NCBI RefSeq assembly: GCF_026385525.1
Contig: NZ_JANIDY010000003.1
Coordinates: 186,001-250,000 of the forward strand
DNA from: Bombella pluederhausensis
GTDB taxonomy: Bacteria > Pseudomonadota > Alphaproteobacteria > Acetobacterales > Acetobacteraceae
Direction of reading: 5' to 3'
DNA: 64,000 nt
Shown: positions 16,641 to 26,175 of the stretch, piece after piece
How positions within the stretch are numbered: the first letter of the stretch is position 1
How the letters are laid out: the number at the start of each line of letters is the position of its first letter
Program-made: the position numbers and the translations under genes
The notes under the pieces: generated by a model
Seen by the model: the letters and a program-made list of their open reading frames with translations, nothing else
What the model was told of the DNA's origin: nothing
The model's database searches: none

Positions 16641-18950
16641 TCAGAAATGCTCCCGCAGGGTCAGGTTGAGGGAGCGGCCCATGCCCAGCACGGGGCCGGG
16701 AGGGCTGCCTGCCGTGCTGACGGCCCGGCCACCCAGTGGCAGGGCGTAACGCTGGTTCAGCAGGTTATCGAGGCTCACATCCAGCTGAAGGTAGCGGGAC
16801 CAGTGATATCCTGCTCCGAGATTGAACAGCGCATAGCCGGGTGTGCGTGGCTCATTGCGGACCCAGTCCACCGTATGTTTTGCTTTGACAAGCACGACCT
16901 CGGCCATGCCATGCCATGGGCCAAAATGCTCATGCAGGCGGATGGTTCCATTAAGGGGCATCTGCTGGTACAGGCCGGAATGAGTCTTGAAGTCCTGCCC
17001 ACGTACCCAGTTCAGATTGGTTGAGAGCTCGCCCGTGCCCCAGCGCGTGTTGTCCCACAGGGTTGCCCGACTGGACGCATTGATGCCGTAGCTCTGGGCA
17101 TTATGGTTGACGAACTGGAGCAGATTGAACCCTCGTGCGAGGGCCCCGATACGTACGACGTTAATGTAATTATGCGTGTAGGTGTAGAAAGGCTGGATCA
17201 TGGCCTCCCATTGATGGTCATCCGCATCGTGGAAGCGGAAGGTCACGCTGGTGGTGTTGGCGACTTCCGGTTTCAGGTTCAGGTTGCCGACATAGCCGTT
17301 GCCATCTCCAAACCAGTTTATCATACGGGCTGTCATGCTTTCCCGGCTCCAGCCATAGCGTTCATACAGGTTGGGAGAACGTGTCTTGCGGGCATAGCCG
17401 CCTTCGATGTTCAGATAGGCACTGGCTCGGTAGCGGAGCAGGGCTGTGACATCGAAATTATCGTCTGTACGTCCCCGGCGGGCATTGTTGAAGGCACGGG
17501 CTGCTGCCTGATTGGTGCGGCCCATGCTCATGCCAGACATTCCCATACCCGACATGCCCATGCCGGACATGCTGTTCATGCCCATCATAGACATGCTGCC
17601 TCCCATACTCATTCCGCTCATGGAGGATGACAGACCCTGATAGGGGGAGACCGGGCCGGTATTCATCATGATGACATCGCTGCGCATACCGAGTTCGGAG
17701 GAGAGGCGGGGCGTCCATTGTGCATCCCATTGGATGAAGTGACCGAGATGATCCCGATGTGCTCCGTTCAGGCTGTGGAAGGTGCCCGGCCCCATCATCA
17801 TGCTGCCCATGACAGGCGGCCACCAGTCATTGAGACCATCATGGCTGAAGGAACTTCCCACTTTGAGCTGATGGCTCCGGCCAAGCGGTACCGTGGCAAC
17901 GAGACTATAGCCCGCCGTCCGGCCATCGCTGTTCATGGGCATCCCGGTGGTGGCGCTATGGCCGCCTTTGTCGGCCAGCATGTTCATGGCATGGGTCACA
18001 CGCTGCCAGTAACCTCGGGCTTCCAGCGTGCCCCAGTTGAATGTACCGGTATATTTGCCATTCACGAAGGTGGAACGGTTGTTGGTTTCATCCATGTACT
18101 GGTTGGGGAAGCCTTCATAGGGTGTGTCCTGCTGGCCAAATGTCAGGCTGAAAAGATGGTTCTTCAGCTTCAGTCCAGCTGTCACATCATGGTTGAAACT
18201 GAGATAGCTGCTGGAACGAACTCGTCCCCCACGTCCTCCAGCCGTATAGTCACTGGCATGGGTGTAAGAGCCACTATAGCGCAGGCTGAACATGTCGTTG
18301 GCCACTGTGATGGAGCCACCGGCGCCAGAGCCGCCGCCATTGCTGCGCCAGTCTTCCCGTCCATCGCCTGTCACGAGAATGTTGCCTTTCTTGGCGAATT
18401 GCGGGTCCTTTCGTTCTACGGATATGGTGCCGCCCGTACTGTCTCCGCCGAGGCTGACAGGTGTGATCCCTGCAATGGCAATGCTGTGGGAGACCTCATC
18501 AAGGCTGATCTGGGAGAGGGCAGGGTTCATGTGGTTGGGACAGTCTGCCATCAGGGGCATGCCATCCACGAAGGTAGCGACCCGGTCATCAGCCATGCCG
18601 TTGAGGACTGGCAGGCTGGCAATACCCCCCGTTTTGTAACTACTGAAGCCCGGTACGTCCCGGAACAGGGCGGTCGTATCGGCTGCCTGTGTGAAAGGCC
18701 GTCGTGTAGCCGTGACATTGATCTGCTCAACTGCGTGGGGCGTGTTGGAGGATGGTGTAGCCGTTTTGGGTGTCAGAGAGGCAGGGAATTGCTGGATGGG
18801 GGATATTTGCGGGGGATCGGTGGGGGAGGTTGTGGGGGCTGGTATGGTCTGGGCGTTTGCCTGTTGGGTTGGCAGGATCAGGCTGCCCAGCAGCAGGGTG
18901 GTCAGAGCGGAGAAAGACGGTAGACGATGACAGGCATGGGCTGAACGCAT
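16641..18950 (-). CDS. TonB-dependent outer-membrane receptor with Met-rich segment (probable copper uptake)
   Basis: A 769-residue beta-barrel receptor. It has a signal peptide ending near ANAQ, a Pro/Thr-rich stretch, a plug domain (INVTATRR ... DVPGFSSY) and a barrel ending in Phe after LNLTLREHF. An extracellular-loop segment encoded at 17519-17633 consists of MSGM/MGMS repeats, and other Met-Met clusters occur, as in copper receptors of the OprC/NosA type. The start at 18950 is the ATG just before the signal peptide; a TTG at 18986 adds 12 residues without signal character. The upstream DUF2946 gene, 100 bases away on the same strand, is also metal-linked. Copper as the ligand is inferred from the Met-rich loop and context. 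A role in siderophore uptake is less likely. Confidence 0.85.
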   Translation of the reverse strand: MRSAHACHRLPSFSALTTLLLGSLILPTQQANAQTIPAPTTSPTDPPQISPIQQFPASLTPKTATPSSNTPHAVEQINVTATRRPFTQAADTTALFRDVPGFSSYKTGGIASLPVLNGMADDRVATFVDGMPLMADCPNHMNPALSQISLDEVSHSIAIAGITPVSLGGDSTGGTISVERKDPQFAKKGNILVTGDGREDWRSNGGGSGAGGSITVANDMFSLRYSGSYTHASDYTAGGRGGRVRSSSYLSFNHDVTAGLKLKNHLFSLTFGQQDTPYEGFPNQYMDETNNRSTFVNGKYTGTFNWGTLEARGYWQRVTHAMNMLADKGGHSATTGMPMNSDGRTAGYSLVATVPLGRSHQLKVGSSFSHDGLNDWWPPVMGSMMMGPGTFHSLNGAHRDHLGHFIQWDAQWTPRLSSELGMRSDVIMMNTGPVSPYQGLSSSMSGMSMGGSMSMMGMNSMSGMGMSGMGMSGMSMGRTNQAAARAFNNARRGRTDDNFDVTALLRYRASAYLNIEGGYARKTRSPNLYERYGWSRESMTARMINWFGDGNGYVGNLNLKPEVANTTSVTFRFHDADDHQWEAMIQPFYTYTHNYINVVRIGALARGFNLLQFVNHNAQSYGINASSRATLWDNTRWGTGELSTNLNWVRGQDFKTHSGLYQQMPLNGTIRLHEHFGPWHGMAEVVLVKAKHTVDWVRNEPRTPGYALFNLGAGYHWSRYLQLDVSLDNLLNQRYALPLGGRAVSTAGSPPGPVLGMGRSLNLTLREHF
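17519..17633 (-). repeat. In-frame Met/Gly/Ser repeat inside the TonB receptor
   Basis: About 38 codons in which Met alternates with Ser and Gly (units such as SGMGM and SGMSM). Tandem imperfect repeats of this kind can change length by slippage. Methionine thioethers bind Cu(I), so the segment is a likely metal-capture loop. Confidence 0.8.
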
Positions 18951-19049
18951 GATACGCCCGCCCTTGCAATGGCAGAAAATAGACAAGACTCATCCATCCT
19001 GAAGAAAACATGCAGAAAGGCCGATACGCAGCCCTTCAGGCTGGATCGG

Positions 19050-19583
19050 TCAGATTGGTGCGTGATTCAGAAGGATGGAGGGTGGTCCACGGCTGGGAGG
19101 GCGCTGACGTGTCGGTTCCGGTGGGGCTTGTGCCGGTGGTACGGCCTGCCAGACCTGTCTGGCCAGCTTGATGCAGCTGAGCAGTACGGTAAGGACCGTC
19201 AGCGCAAGAAGGATGTGATCCAGCAGAGGGCAGAGAGGACAGTCCAGCCCGTGATGGTGATGCCCACCAGAATGATGATGACTTTTCATCTGGTGGGGAG
19301 ATGCTTTTGGTAGGCAGTGTTGATGCGGCGCTCCCGGCGTCATGGTGGCATGATCCATGTCGGTCATGGCAGGCGCAGGATCGGGGTCTGGCTGGGGAGC
19401 AATATCAATGCCCGTCAGTCGTAAGATGGCCGCTCTGGGGCTTTCATCCGGCAGGCTGGAGGCTGTGAGAAGTGTCTGTGCCCCAAAGCCCAGCAACATG
19501 ACCAGTACCATGAGGCAGCGCAGCGGGTGCCAACGTAGCAGGGCAGGGAAGGTCAGTAGGCTGTGGGCGGGGGCGGCTCTCAT
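19050..19583 (-). CDS. DUF2946-like His-rich membrane-anchored protein
   Basis: A 177-residue protein with an N-terminal hydrophobic helix (near residues 22-38). A His/Met-rich middle follows (MDHATM, HQHC, KSHHHSGGHHHHG), then CPLCP next to a second hydrophobic helix and a Pro/Arg-rich tail. Proteins of the DUF2946 group carry the CPxCP motif and are found beside copper systems. It lies between an SMR transporter (3-base gap upstream) and the Met-rich TonB receptor (100 bases downstream), all on the minus strand, so one transcript is likely. A periplasmic metal-binding role is an inference. The exact function of the family is unknown. Confidence 0.7.
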   Translation of the reverse strand: MRAAPAHSLLTFPALLRWHPLRCLMVLVMLLGFGAQTLLTASSLPDESPRAAILRLTGIDIAPQPDPDPAPAMTDMDHATMTPGAPHQHCLPKASPHQMKSHHHSGGHHHHGLDCPLCPLLDHILLALTVLTVLLSCIKLARQVWQAVPPAQAPPEPTRQRPPSRGPPSILLNHAPI

Positions 19584-19586
19584 GCT

Positions 19587-19925
19587 TCAGTGTCGCACTC
19601 CACCGGAGAGGCAGGCCAGCAATGTCCCCAGCATGATGAGTCCCACTCCCAGATAGGCCATCATGTTGAGGGGCTGGCGGAAGATGGTCACACCGATGAG
19701 AACGATGCAGACAATCCCCACCCCACACCAGACAGCATAGGCAATGCCGAGGGGAATGCATTTCAGCGCCTGTGCCAGACAGAAGAAAGCAGCCCCATAG
19801 AGCAGGAGCGAGCCGATGGTGGGTAGGGGCCTGCGGAACCCGTTGGAGATGTTGAGCAGGCTGGTCGCCAGAACCTCCAGAAGGATGGCTCCGAACAGAA
19901 AGAGCCAGGCAAGAAAAGGCGTCAT
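19587..19925 (-). CDS. Small multidrug resistance (SMR) family transporter
   Basis: A 112-residue protein with four predicted helices. The proton/substrate glutamate is Glu17 (LLEVLATSLLNISNGF), and helix 3 carries YAVWCGVGIV, the usual YxxWxGxG signature. These features fit the EmrE-type quaternary cation exporters more than the Gdx/SugE guanidinium exporters, but the substrate cannot be fixed from sequence. SMR proteins work as antiparallel dimers in the inner membrane. The gene sits 14 bases after uvrA and 3 bases before the DUF2946 gene, probably cotranscribed with both. Confidence 0.88.
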   Translation of the reverse strand: MTPFLAWLFLFGAILLEVLATSLLNISNGFRRPLPTIGSLLLYGAAFFCLAQALKCIPLGIAYAVWCGVGIVCIVLIGVTIFRQPLNMMAYLGVGLIMLGTLLACLSGGVRH

Positions 19926-19939
19926 GGCCGCACCCTATA

Positions 19940-22870
19940 TCAGGCTTTCCGCTTTTTGCCACCTTTCCTGACAGGCTTCTCTGATGTCTGGCTGGGGGTA
20001 GAGTGACCGGCGGCCAGCATGGGGGCGAGGAAGTGCCCGGTATGGCTCTCCTTGCAGGCGGCGATGTCTTCCGGCGTGCCGGTGGCGACAACCTGTCCAC
20101 CACCCGCACCGCCTTCCGGCCCGATGTCGATCACCCAGTCTGCCGTCTTGATGAGATCAAGATTATGCTCGATGACCAGCACCGTGTTGCCCTGTTCCAC
20201 CAGAGCATGAAGAACATTCAGCAGTTTGTGGACGTCTTCAGTATGCAGGCCGGTGGTGGGCTCATCCAGCACATAAAGGGTCCGGCCTGTGGCACGGCGG
20301 GCGAGTTCCTTGGCGAGTTTCACACGTTGGGCTTCACCACCGGAGAGGGTGGTGGCCTGCTGCCCAAGGGCTACATAACCCAGCCCCACCTGTTGAAGGA
20401 TGGAGAGACGGTCTGCAATGCGGGGCACAGCGCTGAAGAATGGGACAGCCTCATCCACCGTCATGGCCAGAACGTCAGCGATGGATTTGCCCTTAAACTT
20501 GATCTCCAGCGTTTCCCGGTTATAGCGGGCCCCTTTGCAGGTATCGCAGGTGACGAATACATCCGGCAGGAAGTGCATCTCGATCTTCAGGACACCATCA
20601 CCCTGACAGGCCTCGCAGCGCCCTCCCTTGACGTTGAAGGAGAAGCGCCCCGGCTTGTAGCCTCGTGCTTTGGCCTCTGGCAGTTCAGCGAACCAGTCCC
20701 GGATGGGGGCAAAGAGGTCTGTATAGGTGGCGGGGTTGGAGCGGGGCGTCCGCCCGATGGGGGACTGGTCGATCTCGATGATCTTGTCGAGCTGCTCGGT
20801 GCCTTCCAGCCGCCCATAAGGCAGGGGGACAGCGGCAGATTTCATGATCTGTCGGGCCAGTCCCTTATAGAAGGTATCGGTAATCAGCGTGGACTTCCCG
20901 CTGCCGGAAACGCCCGTCACGGCAATGAAGGTACCAAGCGGGAACTTCACACTGACATTTTTGAGGTTGTTTCCTTTGGCTCCGTGGATGCTGACCCAGC
21001 GTTTGCTTTTGCGGCGTGTGGCGGGGACGGGGATGCCCCGGCGGCCTGCCAGCCATGCGCCAGTCAGGCTGTCGGGATTTTGGGCGACTTCTTCCGGTGT
21101 GCCACAGGCGATGACATGCCCGCCCTGTGTTCCGGCACCCGGCCCCATGTCGATGAGATAGTCTGCCTGCCGGATGGCATCCTCATCATGCTCCACGACA
21201 AGGACGGTATTGCCGAGATTCCGCAGCCTCTCCAGCATGGTGAGCAGGCGGGCATTGTCCCGCTGGTGCAGCCCGATGGAGGGTTCATCCAGCACATAGA
21301 GGACACCCGTCAGGCCAGAGCCGATCTGCGAGGCCAGCCGGATGCGCTGGCTCTCCCCGCCGGAGAGTGTGCCGGAACTGCGGGAGAGGGTGAGATAATC
21401 CAGTCCCACACGGTCAAGGAAGTGCAGCCGTTCGGTGATTTCTTTGAGGATGCGGCGGGCGATTTCGGCCCGCTGGGGAGTCAGGCTGGCCTCCACGGTG
21501 CTGAACCATGAGAGGGCCTCGCTGATGGTTAGTTCCGAAGCCTCGGCGATGTTGCTGTCATTGACCTTCACGCAGAGGGCTTCCGGCCGCAGGCGGGCAC
21601 CATGACAGGCGGGGCAGGGCATGGCGGACTGATACCGGCCAAGAGCCTCCCGTACATGAACGCTGCTGCTTTGCGCCAGACGGCGTTGCAGATGGCTGAT
21701 GATGCCTTCAAAAGGCCGGTTGATGGTGTAGGTCTTTCCCTTGCCATCCTGATAGGGGATGCTGACAGCTTCTGGCCCGCCATGAAGAAGGAATTGGAGG
21801 GAGGTTTCCTTCAGCTTGCTCCAAGGTGTGTCCAGTGTTTCTCCGCAATGGCGGGCGAGGGCGGCGAGTGTCTGATCAAAGAGCGGGTCCTGCTCATTCC
21901 GCCATGGTGCGATGGCACCTTCACGCAGGGTCAGGCTGTCATCGGGGATGATGAGGTTGGGGTCGAAATGCGTTTCTGTCCCCAGCCCGTCACAGGTTGG
22001 GCAGGCTCCCATTGGGGCGTTGAAGGAGAAAAGGCGGGGTTCCACACTTTCCAGCATGAAACCGGATTCCGGGCAGGAATAGCGGGAGGAGAAGGCGGCT
22101 TTCAGCGGCTCACGCTCTTCCCCGCTGCGGAGGACTTCCTCAACGGAGGCCAGACCGTCCGAGAGTTCCAGAGCGGTTTCAAAACTGTCCGCCAGCCGGG
22201 TTTCCACACCCTCTTTCAGCACCACACGGTCCACCACGACATCCACATTATGGCGTGTCTTGCGGTTCAGTTTCGGGGCGTCACTGATCTCATAGAGCGT
22301 GCCGTCAATCCGCACACGGGCGAAGCCTCGGCGGGTCAACTCGGCCAGTTCCTTCGCACAGTCGCCCTTGCGGTCCCGCACGACCGGGGCCAGCAGCATG
22401 AGCCGTGTGCCGGCGGGCATGGCCATCACACGGTCCACCATCTGGCTGATGCTCTGTGCCTCGATGGGCAGGCCGGTAGCGGGGGAGTAGGGAACTCCCG
22501 CCCGTGCCCAGAGCAGGCGCATATAGTCGTGAATCTCGGTGATCGTGCCGACCGTGGAGCGTGGGTTGCGGGAGGTCGTTTTCTGCTCGATGGAAATGGC
22601 CGGGGAGAGACCTTCAATGGAATCCACATCCGGCTTGCCCATCAGCTCCAGAAACTGGCGAGCATAGGCGGAGAGGCTTTCCACATAGCGCCGCTGTCCT
22701 TCAGCGTAGATGGTGTCGAAAGCGAGGGAGGACTTGCCAGAGCCGGACAGGCCCGTCAGTACGGTCAGTCTGTCCCGGGGGATGGTGACATTGACGTTCT
22801 GCAGATTATGCGTGCGGGCACCACGGACAATGATGTGGCTTGTGCTGGCGGGAGGGGCTGTATCTGTCAC
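19940..22870 (-). CDS. uvrA: Excinuclease ABC subunit A
   Basis: A 976-residue UvrA of normal length. It has two ABC modules with Walker [10 protein letters not shown] (about 40-48) and [12 protein letters not shown] signatures LSGGE in each half, and zinc-site cysteine pairs CPTC, CPAC, CEAC and CDTC. UvrA dimers find bulky DNA lesions and load UvrB in nucleotide excision repair. The start is a GTG preceded by GAGGA 6 bases upstream. It diverges from ssb across 139 bases. I looked for an alphaproteobacterial LexA box (GTTC-N7-GTTC) there and did not find a convincing one. The Lys/Arg-rich C-terminal tail is ordinary. Confidence 0.97.
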   Translation of the reverse strand: MTDTAPPASTSHIIVRGARTHNLQNVNVTIPRDRLTVLTGLSGSGKSSLAFDTIYAEGQRRYVESLSAYARQFLELMGKPDVDSIEGLSPAISIEQKTTSRNPRSTVGTITEIHDYMRLLWARAGVPYSPATGLPIEAQSISQMVDRVMAMPAGTRLMLLAPVVRDRKGDCAKELAELTRRGFARVRIDGTLYEISDAPKLNRKTRHNVDVVVDRVVLKEGVETRLADSFETALELSDGLASVEEVLRSGEEREPLKAAFSSRYSCPESGFMLESVEPRLFSFNAPMGACPTCDGLGTETHFDPNLIIPDDSLTLREGAIAPWRNEQDPLFDQTLAALARHCGETLDTPWSKLKETSLQFLLHGGPEAVSIPYQDGKGKTYTINRPFEGIISHLQRRLAQSSSVHVREALGRYQSAMPCPACHGARLRPEALCVKVNDSNIAEASELTISEALSWFSTVEASLTPQRAEIARRILKEITERLHFLDRVGLDYLTLSRSSGTLSGGESQRIRLASQIGSGLTGVLYVLDEPSIGLHQRDNARLLTMLERLRNLGNTVLVVEHDEDAIRQADYLIDMGPGAGTQGGHVIACGTPEEVAQNPDSLTGAWLAGRRGIPVPATRRKSKRWVSIHGAKGNNLKNVSVKFPLGTFIAVTGVSGSGKSTLITDTFYKGLARQIMKSAAVPLPYGRLEGTEQLDKIIEIDQSPIGRTPRSNPATYTDLFAPIRDWFAELPEAKARGYKPGRFSFNVKGGRCEACQGDGVLKIEMHFLPDVFVTCDTCKGARYNRETLEIKFKGKSIADVLAMTVDEAVPFFSAVPRIADRLSILQQVGLGYVALGQQATTLSGGEAQRVKLAKELARRATGRTLYVLDEPTTGLHTEDVHKLLNVLHALVEQGNTVLVIEHNLDLIKTADWVIDIGPEGGAGGGQVVATGTPEDIAACKESHTGHFLAPMLAAGHSTPSQTSEKPVRKGGKKRKA

Positions 22871-23009
22871 GCTATGTCCTCAATGACGGCCTTGCGGGCT
22901 GTGGTGGATGCATGGGCGGTCCATCTGTGCAATATAGGCAATATGGGTACACGGTGCCAGAATCGAACCGTGGCAATGAAAAGTTCTTGAGAGAAGTGGA
23001 AAAAGACGC

Positions 23010-23597
23010 ATGGCAGGCAGCGTAAATAAGGTCATTCTGGTAGGAAATCTGGGGCGTGACCCGGAGGTTCGCAATACCCAGTCCGGCAGCAAGGTCGTCA
23101 ATCTGGCCATCGCCACGAGCGATACATGGAATGATCGTAACACGGGCGAACGGCGTGACCGGACGGAATGGCACCGTGTCGTCATCTTCAATGAGCGTGT
23201 TGGCGAGGTGGCGGAACGCTATCTGCGTAAGGGCCGTAAGGTCTATATTGAAGGTGAACTCCGTACCCGCAAATGGACAGACCAGCAGGGCATGGAGAAA
23301 TACACGACTGAGGTCGTGATTGACCGTTTCCGTGGCAATCTTGTGCTGTTGGATAGCCAGCGCAGCGGTGGTGGTGACGGTGGTTATGGCGATGATGGCT
23401 ATGACGGCGGTTACAATGACGGCGGCAGCAATTGGGGTGGTGGTGGCGGTTCTGCCCCTGCGGGTCGTGGCGGTGCTGGTGGTGGTAATCGTGGTCCGCA
23501 GCAGGGCGGTGGCTTTGGTGGCGGGTCCAATTCTGGTTGGGATAGCTCATCGTCTGGGCATGGCGATCAGAGTCTGGATGATGAAATCCCGTTCTAA
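23010..23597 (+). CDS. ssb: Single-stranded DNA-binding protein
   Basis: A 195-residue SSB. The OB-fold N-terminal half begins [15 protein letters not shown] and contains WHRVVIF and [12 protein letters not shown] long Gly/Asp/Asn/Ser-rich flexible linker (about 115-185) follows, and the acidic tip DDEIPF recruits repair and replication partners. SSB tetramers coat single-stranded DNA in replication, recombination and repair. The divergent placement with uvrA is common in Alphaproteobacteria. A GC-rich stem-loop follows the stop. Confidence 0.97.
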   Translation: MAGSVNKVILVGNLGRDPEVRNTQSGSKVVNLAIATSDTWNDRNTGERRDRTEWHRVVIFNERVGEVAERYLRKGRKVYIEGELRTRKWTDQQGMEKYTTEVVIDRFRGNLVLLDSQRSGGGDGGYGDDGYDGGYNDGGSNWGGGGGSAPAGRGGAGGGNRGPQQGGGFGGGSNSGWDSSSSGHGDQSLDDEIPF

Positions 23598-23617
23598 CCC
23601 TGTATCGTGATGATGAA

Positions 23618-23642
23618 TGGCCCGGTGACGTGTGCCGGGCCA
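23618..23642 (+). terminator. Stem-loop after ssb (possible terminator)
   Basis: A perfect 8-bp stem TGGCCCGG/CCGGGCCA with a 9-base loop lies 21 bases after the ssb stop. No T run follows, so it is a weak or factor-assisted terminator, or an mRNA-stabilising hairpin. Confidence 0.5.
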
Positions 23643-23680
23643 TGATGGGGACACGTCCATAAGGCGGAGAGGCTGGGGAC

Positions 23681-24331
23681 ATGAGGGGAGTGTGGTACAG
23701 ACGGAGCGCGGGGCGTGTGCAGGCTGGTGCCGTACTGGTACTGGCCGGGGGCCTGCTTGCCGGCTGTGCTACTGCTCCACCACGGAATCCCAATAATCTC
23801 TGTTCCATCTTTCAGGAAAAGCGCAGCTGGTATCATGCGGCCATGCGACAGGAAGCCAAATGGCACATTCCTGTTTCTGTCCCCATGGCCATGATGAATC
23901 AGGAATCCAGTTTTCGGGCTAATGCACGGACCAGACGGACTTATATCCTTTGGATCATCCCGTGGGGCCATATCAGCACGGCTTACGGCTATGCGCAGGC
24001 CAAGGATGAAATCTGGCACGATTATCAGCGGCAGACGGGTGCGGGTGGTAGCCGGACTGACTATGCTGATGCGCTTAATTTCATGAATTGGTACATTACC
24101 AATAGCAGAAAGGTGGACGGTATTCCTGTTACCGATGCCACCCGTCAGTATCTTGCCTATCATGAAGGATGGACCGGCTATCGCCGCCGGACCTATGCCT
24201 CAAAAGGATGGTTGGTGACGGTGGCCCGTAAGGTAGGCCACCGTGCCCAGCAGTACCAGCAGCAGTATGATGCCTGTAAGGACAGGCTCAAAGGCGGCTG
24301 GTGGGAAAACTTTTGGGATTGGCTGTTCTAA
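23681..24331 (+). CDS. Lipoprotein with lytic-transglycosylase (SLT-like) domain
   Basis: A 216-residue protein. A lipobox LLAGC (Cys29) predicts lipid anchoring. The body contains MMNQESSF, where Glu75 matches the catalytic Glu of soluble-lytic-transglycosylase folds, followed by AYGYAQAKDEIW and YLAYHEGWTGY, which resemble later SLT motifs. Such enzymes cleave the glycan strands of peptidoglycan non-hydrolytically. It is short for an SLT enzyme and carries a Cys near the C-terminus. It sits downstream of ssb and converges with the DUF421 gene with no spacer (stop codons adjacent). The catalytic assignment rests on motif similarity only. Confidence 0.75.
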   Translation: MRGVWYRRSAGRVQAGAVLVLAGGLLAGCATAPPRNPNNLCSIFQEKRSWYHAAMRQEAKWHIPVSVPMAMMNQESSFRANARTRRTYILWIIPWGHISTAYGYAQAKDEIWHDYQRQTGAGGSRTDYADALNFMNWYITNSRKVDGIPVTDATRQYLAYHEGWTGYRRRTYASKGWLVTVARKVGHRAQQYQQQYDACKDRLKGGWWENFWDWLF

Positions 24332-25144
24332 TCAGCCGCCTTTCTGCGGGCTTGTCAGGCCGTTGGCCAGTGCTGCGGCTGCGCCGGGGCTGTGCGGGGC
24401 CTTTGTGGGGGCTCCGTCCCGGTCATCATGGCGTGTGTGGGGAATGACGTTACCATTCATCAGCACGTAGCGGAACTGACCATCCTTAATCTCGGCCAGG
24501 AAGATGTCTTCCAGCTTTTCGATGTTCCGCTTCTTCATGTCTTCCATGAGGTCTTCTTCACTAAGGCCGACATCTTCAAGATCGTTGGCACGGATAACAC
24601 CATCATAATAGACGATCAGGGCAGGCAGCTTCTTCTTGTCTGTAATGGCGGTAATGGCACCGCTTGGCTCCACCTGTGCGAAGTAAACATCATCGAAAGA
24701 GTAGATGCCCTGAATATTGAGCTGTGAAGCAATATTGAGCATGTCAATCTTGTTGTTCTTGTCCCGGATGTTTTCCATCAGGAACCGGCCATCCTTGATG
24801 ATGGGAATCTGACGGCCAATCGTCACGTTTCTGAACAGGTTGATCTTCCGGCAGAAGCGCGTGAGTGTCAGCAGAATACCCACGCCAATAAGCAGGGCGA
24901 TGACATATTCATGGAAGGAAATGTTGGTCGTATAGAGGACCCCACCGACAAGACCACCAAGGATGAAGTTACCGACAAGGTCGATCGCATTCATCTGGGA
25001 GACTTGGCTGCGCCCGGAGATGTTCAGATAACCGATGATGATGGCGAAGCCTGTCACCAGTTTCAGGAACATCCATAGGTTGAGGGTAAGGTTAGGGAAG
25101 ATTTGGTGGAGCATCGGAAGACCTTGCAGAGGGATAAGTAGCAT
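24332..25144 (-). CDS. DUF421 (YetF-like) membrane protein
   Basis: 270 residues with three predicted N-terminal membrane helices, then a soluble region containing RNVTIGRQIPIIKDGR and LNIQGIYSFDDVYFAQVEPSG, typical of the DUF421/YetF group. It ends in a charged, Pro/Ala-rich tail. The ATG at 25144 gives the longest product. An alternative ATG at 25114 has an AAGG site 7 bases upstream and would remove ten residues. YetF-family proteins are inner-membrane proteins of poorly known role, linked in spore-formers to germination signalling; nothing specific can be said here. Divergent from the HAD gene with 186 bases between. Confidence 0.8.
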   Translation of the reverse strand: MLLIPLQGLPMLHQIFPNLTLNLWMFLKLVTGFAIIIGYLNISGRSQVSQMNAIDLVGNFILGGLVGGVLYTTNISFHEYVIALLIGVGILLTLTRFCRKINLFRNVTIGRQIPIIKDGRFLMENIRDKNNKIDMLNIASQLNIQGIYSFDDVYFAQVEPSGAITAITDKKKLPALIVYYDGVIRANDLEDVGLSEEDLMEDMKKRNIEKLEDIFLAEIKDGQFRYVLMNGNVIPHTRHDDRDGAPTKAPHSPGAAAALANGLTSPQKGG

Positions 25145-25256
25145 GTCCCGGCGGGCTATGGTCGCTGTGCCTGCCCGGGCATGGGGGATGAAGTCCCTGC
25201 TGCGCTATGCTATAAGCTTCTCCCATAGGTTTTCAAGATATTGCGATCTTTTTCCT

Positions 25257-25283
25257 GCCTGTTAGTCTTGCAGTAAGACAGGC
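25257..25283. promoter_or_regulatory. Imperfect inverted repeat upstream of the HAD gene
   Basis: GCCTGT (25257-25262) plus TCTT (25266-25269) pairs with AAGACAGGC (25275-25283), leaving a 3-base bulge and a 5-base loop. There is no T run on either strand. It lies about 50 bases before the HAD start, so an operator or a structured leader are both possible. Confidence 0.3.
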
Positions 25284-25330
25284 GTAAGGTTTCAGAGACC
25301 GATTCAGGTAAGGCAAATGAAGGAGCGTTC

Positions 25331-26074
25331 ATGAGCAAGCACACGAATTTTCCGATCCCCGATCAGGCCCCTGCTGCCATTCTGCCCACAGGGCGCCTTG
25401 AGATGATCCTTTTCGACTGTGATGGCGTGCTGGTGGGGGGGGAGCATCTCTCCACGGCTCTGATGTCTGAGGATGCACGTAATCACGGCTGGGACATCAG
25501 CGATGAAGAAGGCAATAAGCTTTTTGGTGGCGGCGAGCTGGCCAAGATCGGCGAAATGATTGCCGAGAAGACAGGCGATACACTGCCTGATAACTGGGAC
25601 ATGATCATGCAGGACCGCATCGTGGAGATGATGCGGAAGAAGGCAAAGGAAGTCCCTGGTGCCACGAAAATGCTGCGTGATGTCGTCAATGAGATCCGCT
25701 TGCCGATCCGTGTCGGGTCCAATTCTTCAGAAGCTGAAATGGAAGCGAAGTTCTCCAGCACGGGTCTGGATAAGATCCTGAAGGAGGAGCGTATCCACTC
25801 CGGTCGGGACCTGAACATGCCCAAGCCACGCCCGGACATTTATCTCTATGGCGCCAAGCAGGAAGGGATCGACCCGGCTCATTGTCTGGTGCTTGAAGAT
25901 TCCGATGCTGGCGTTGAGGCTGCCCGCCGTGCAGGTATGGCCTGTGTGTTGCTGCGTGACCTCGACAAGCCTGCTCCTTCATGGCCGGGCCTGCTGCGTA
26001 TTGCACACCTTGATGAGTTTGTGCCGCTGCTGAAGAAGATTATTGCGGCTCAGGAGGAGCATCGCAAAGGCTAA
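25331..26074 (+). CDS. HAD-superfamily hydrolase (phosphatase, beta-phosphoglucomutase-like)
   Basis: 247 residues. Motif I is FDCDGVLV (nucleophile Asp and acid/base Asp). The cap sequence lies between about 40 and 110, with motif II GSNSS, the motif III lysine in KPRPDIY and motif IV LEDSDAGVEAA. This is the layout of subfamily I sugar-phosphate phosphatases and mutases. AAGGAGCG precedes the ATG. It is followed after about 100 bases by mannitol dehydrogenase on the same strand, which makes a polyol- or hexose-phosphate a plausible substrate, for example releasing mannitol or fructose; that is inference. It acts in the cytoplasm. Confidence 0.85.
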   Translation: MSKHTNFPIPDQAPAAILPTGRLEMILFDCDGVLVGGEHLSTALMSEDARNHGWDISDEEGNKLFGGGELAKIGEMIAEKTGDTLPDNWDMIMQDRIVEMMRKKAKEVPGATKMLRDVVNEIRLPIRVGSNSSEAEMEAKFSSTGLDKILKEERIHSGRDLNMPKPRPDIYLYGAKQEGIDPAHCLVLEDSDAGVEAARRAGMACVLLRDLDKPAPSWPGLLRIAHLDEFVPLLKKIIAAQEEHRKG

Positions 26075-26175
26075 GCCGAGCCTGTTTGAAACTGGCATCC
26101 GCCTCGCACTGGATTGGGGCGGAGACGGCTTTGCCTGTCCATTTCCTCCATGATTCTTCCGGAGACATGTTATTT

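Noticed and set aside
22940-22975. tRNA-like T-arm (GGTTCGATTC on the minus strand) between uvrA and ssb
   Set aside because: No acceptor, D or anticodon arms could be matched around it.
22871-23009. Possible SOS box in the uvrA-ssb spacer
   Set aside because: The nearest match has the wrong spacing (GAAC-N9-GAAA); no GTTC-N7-GTTC type site is seen.
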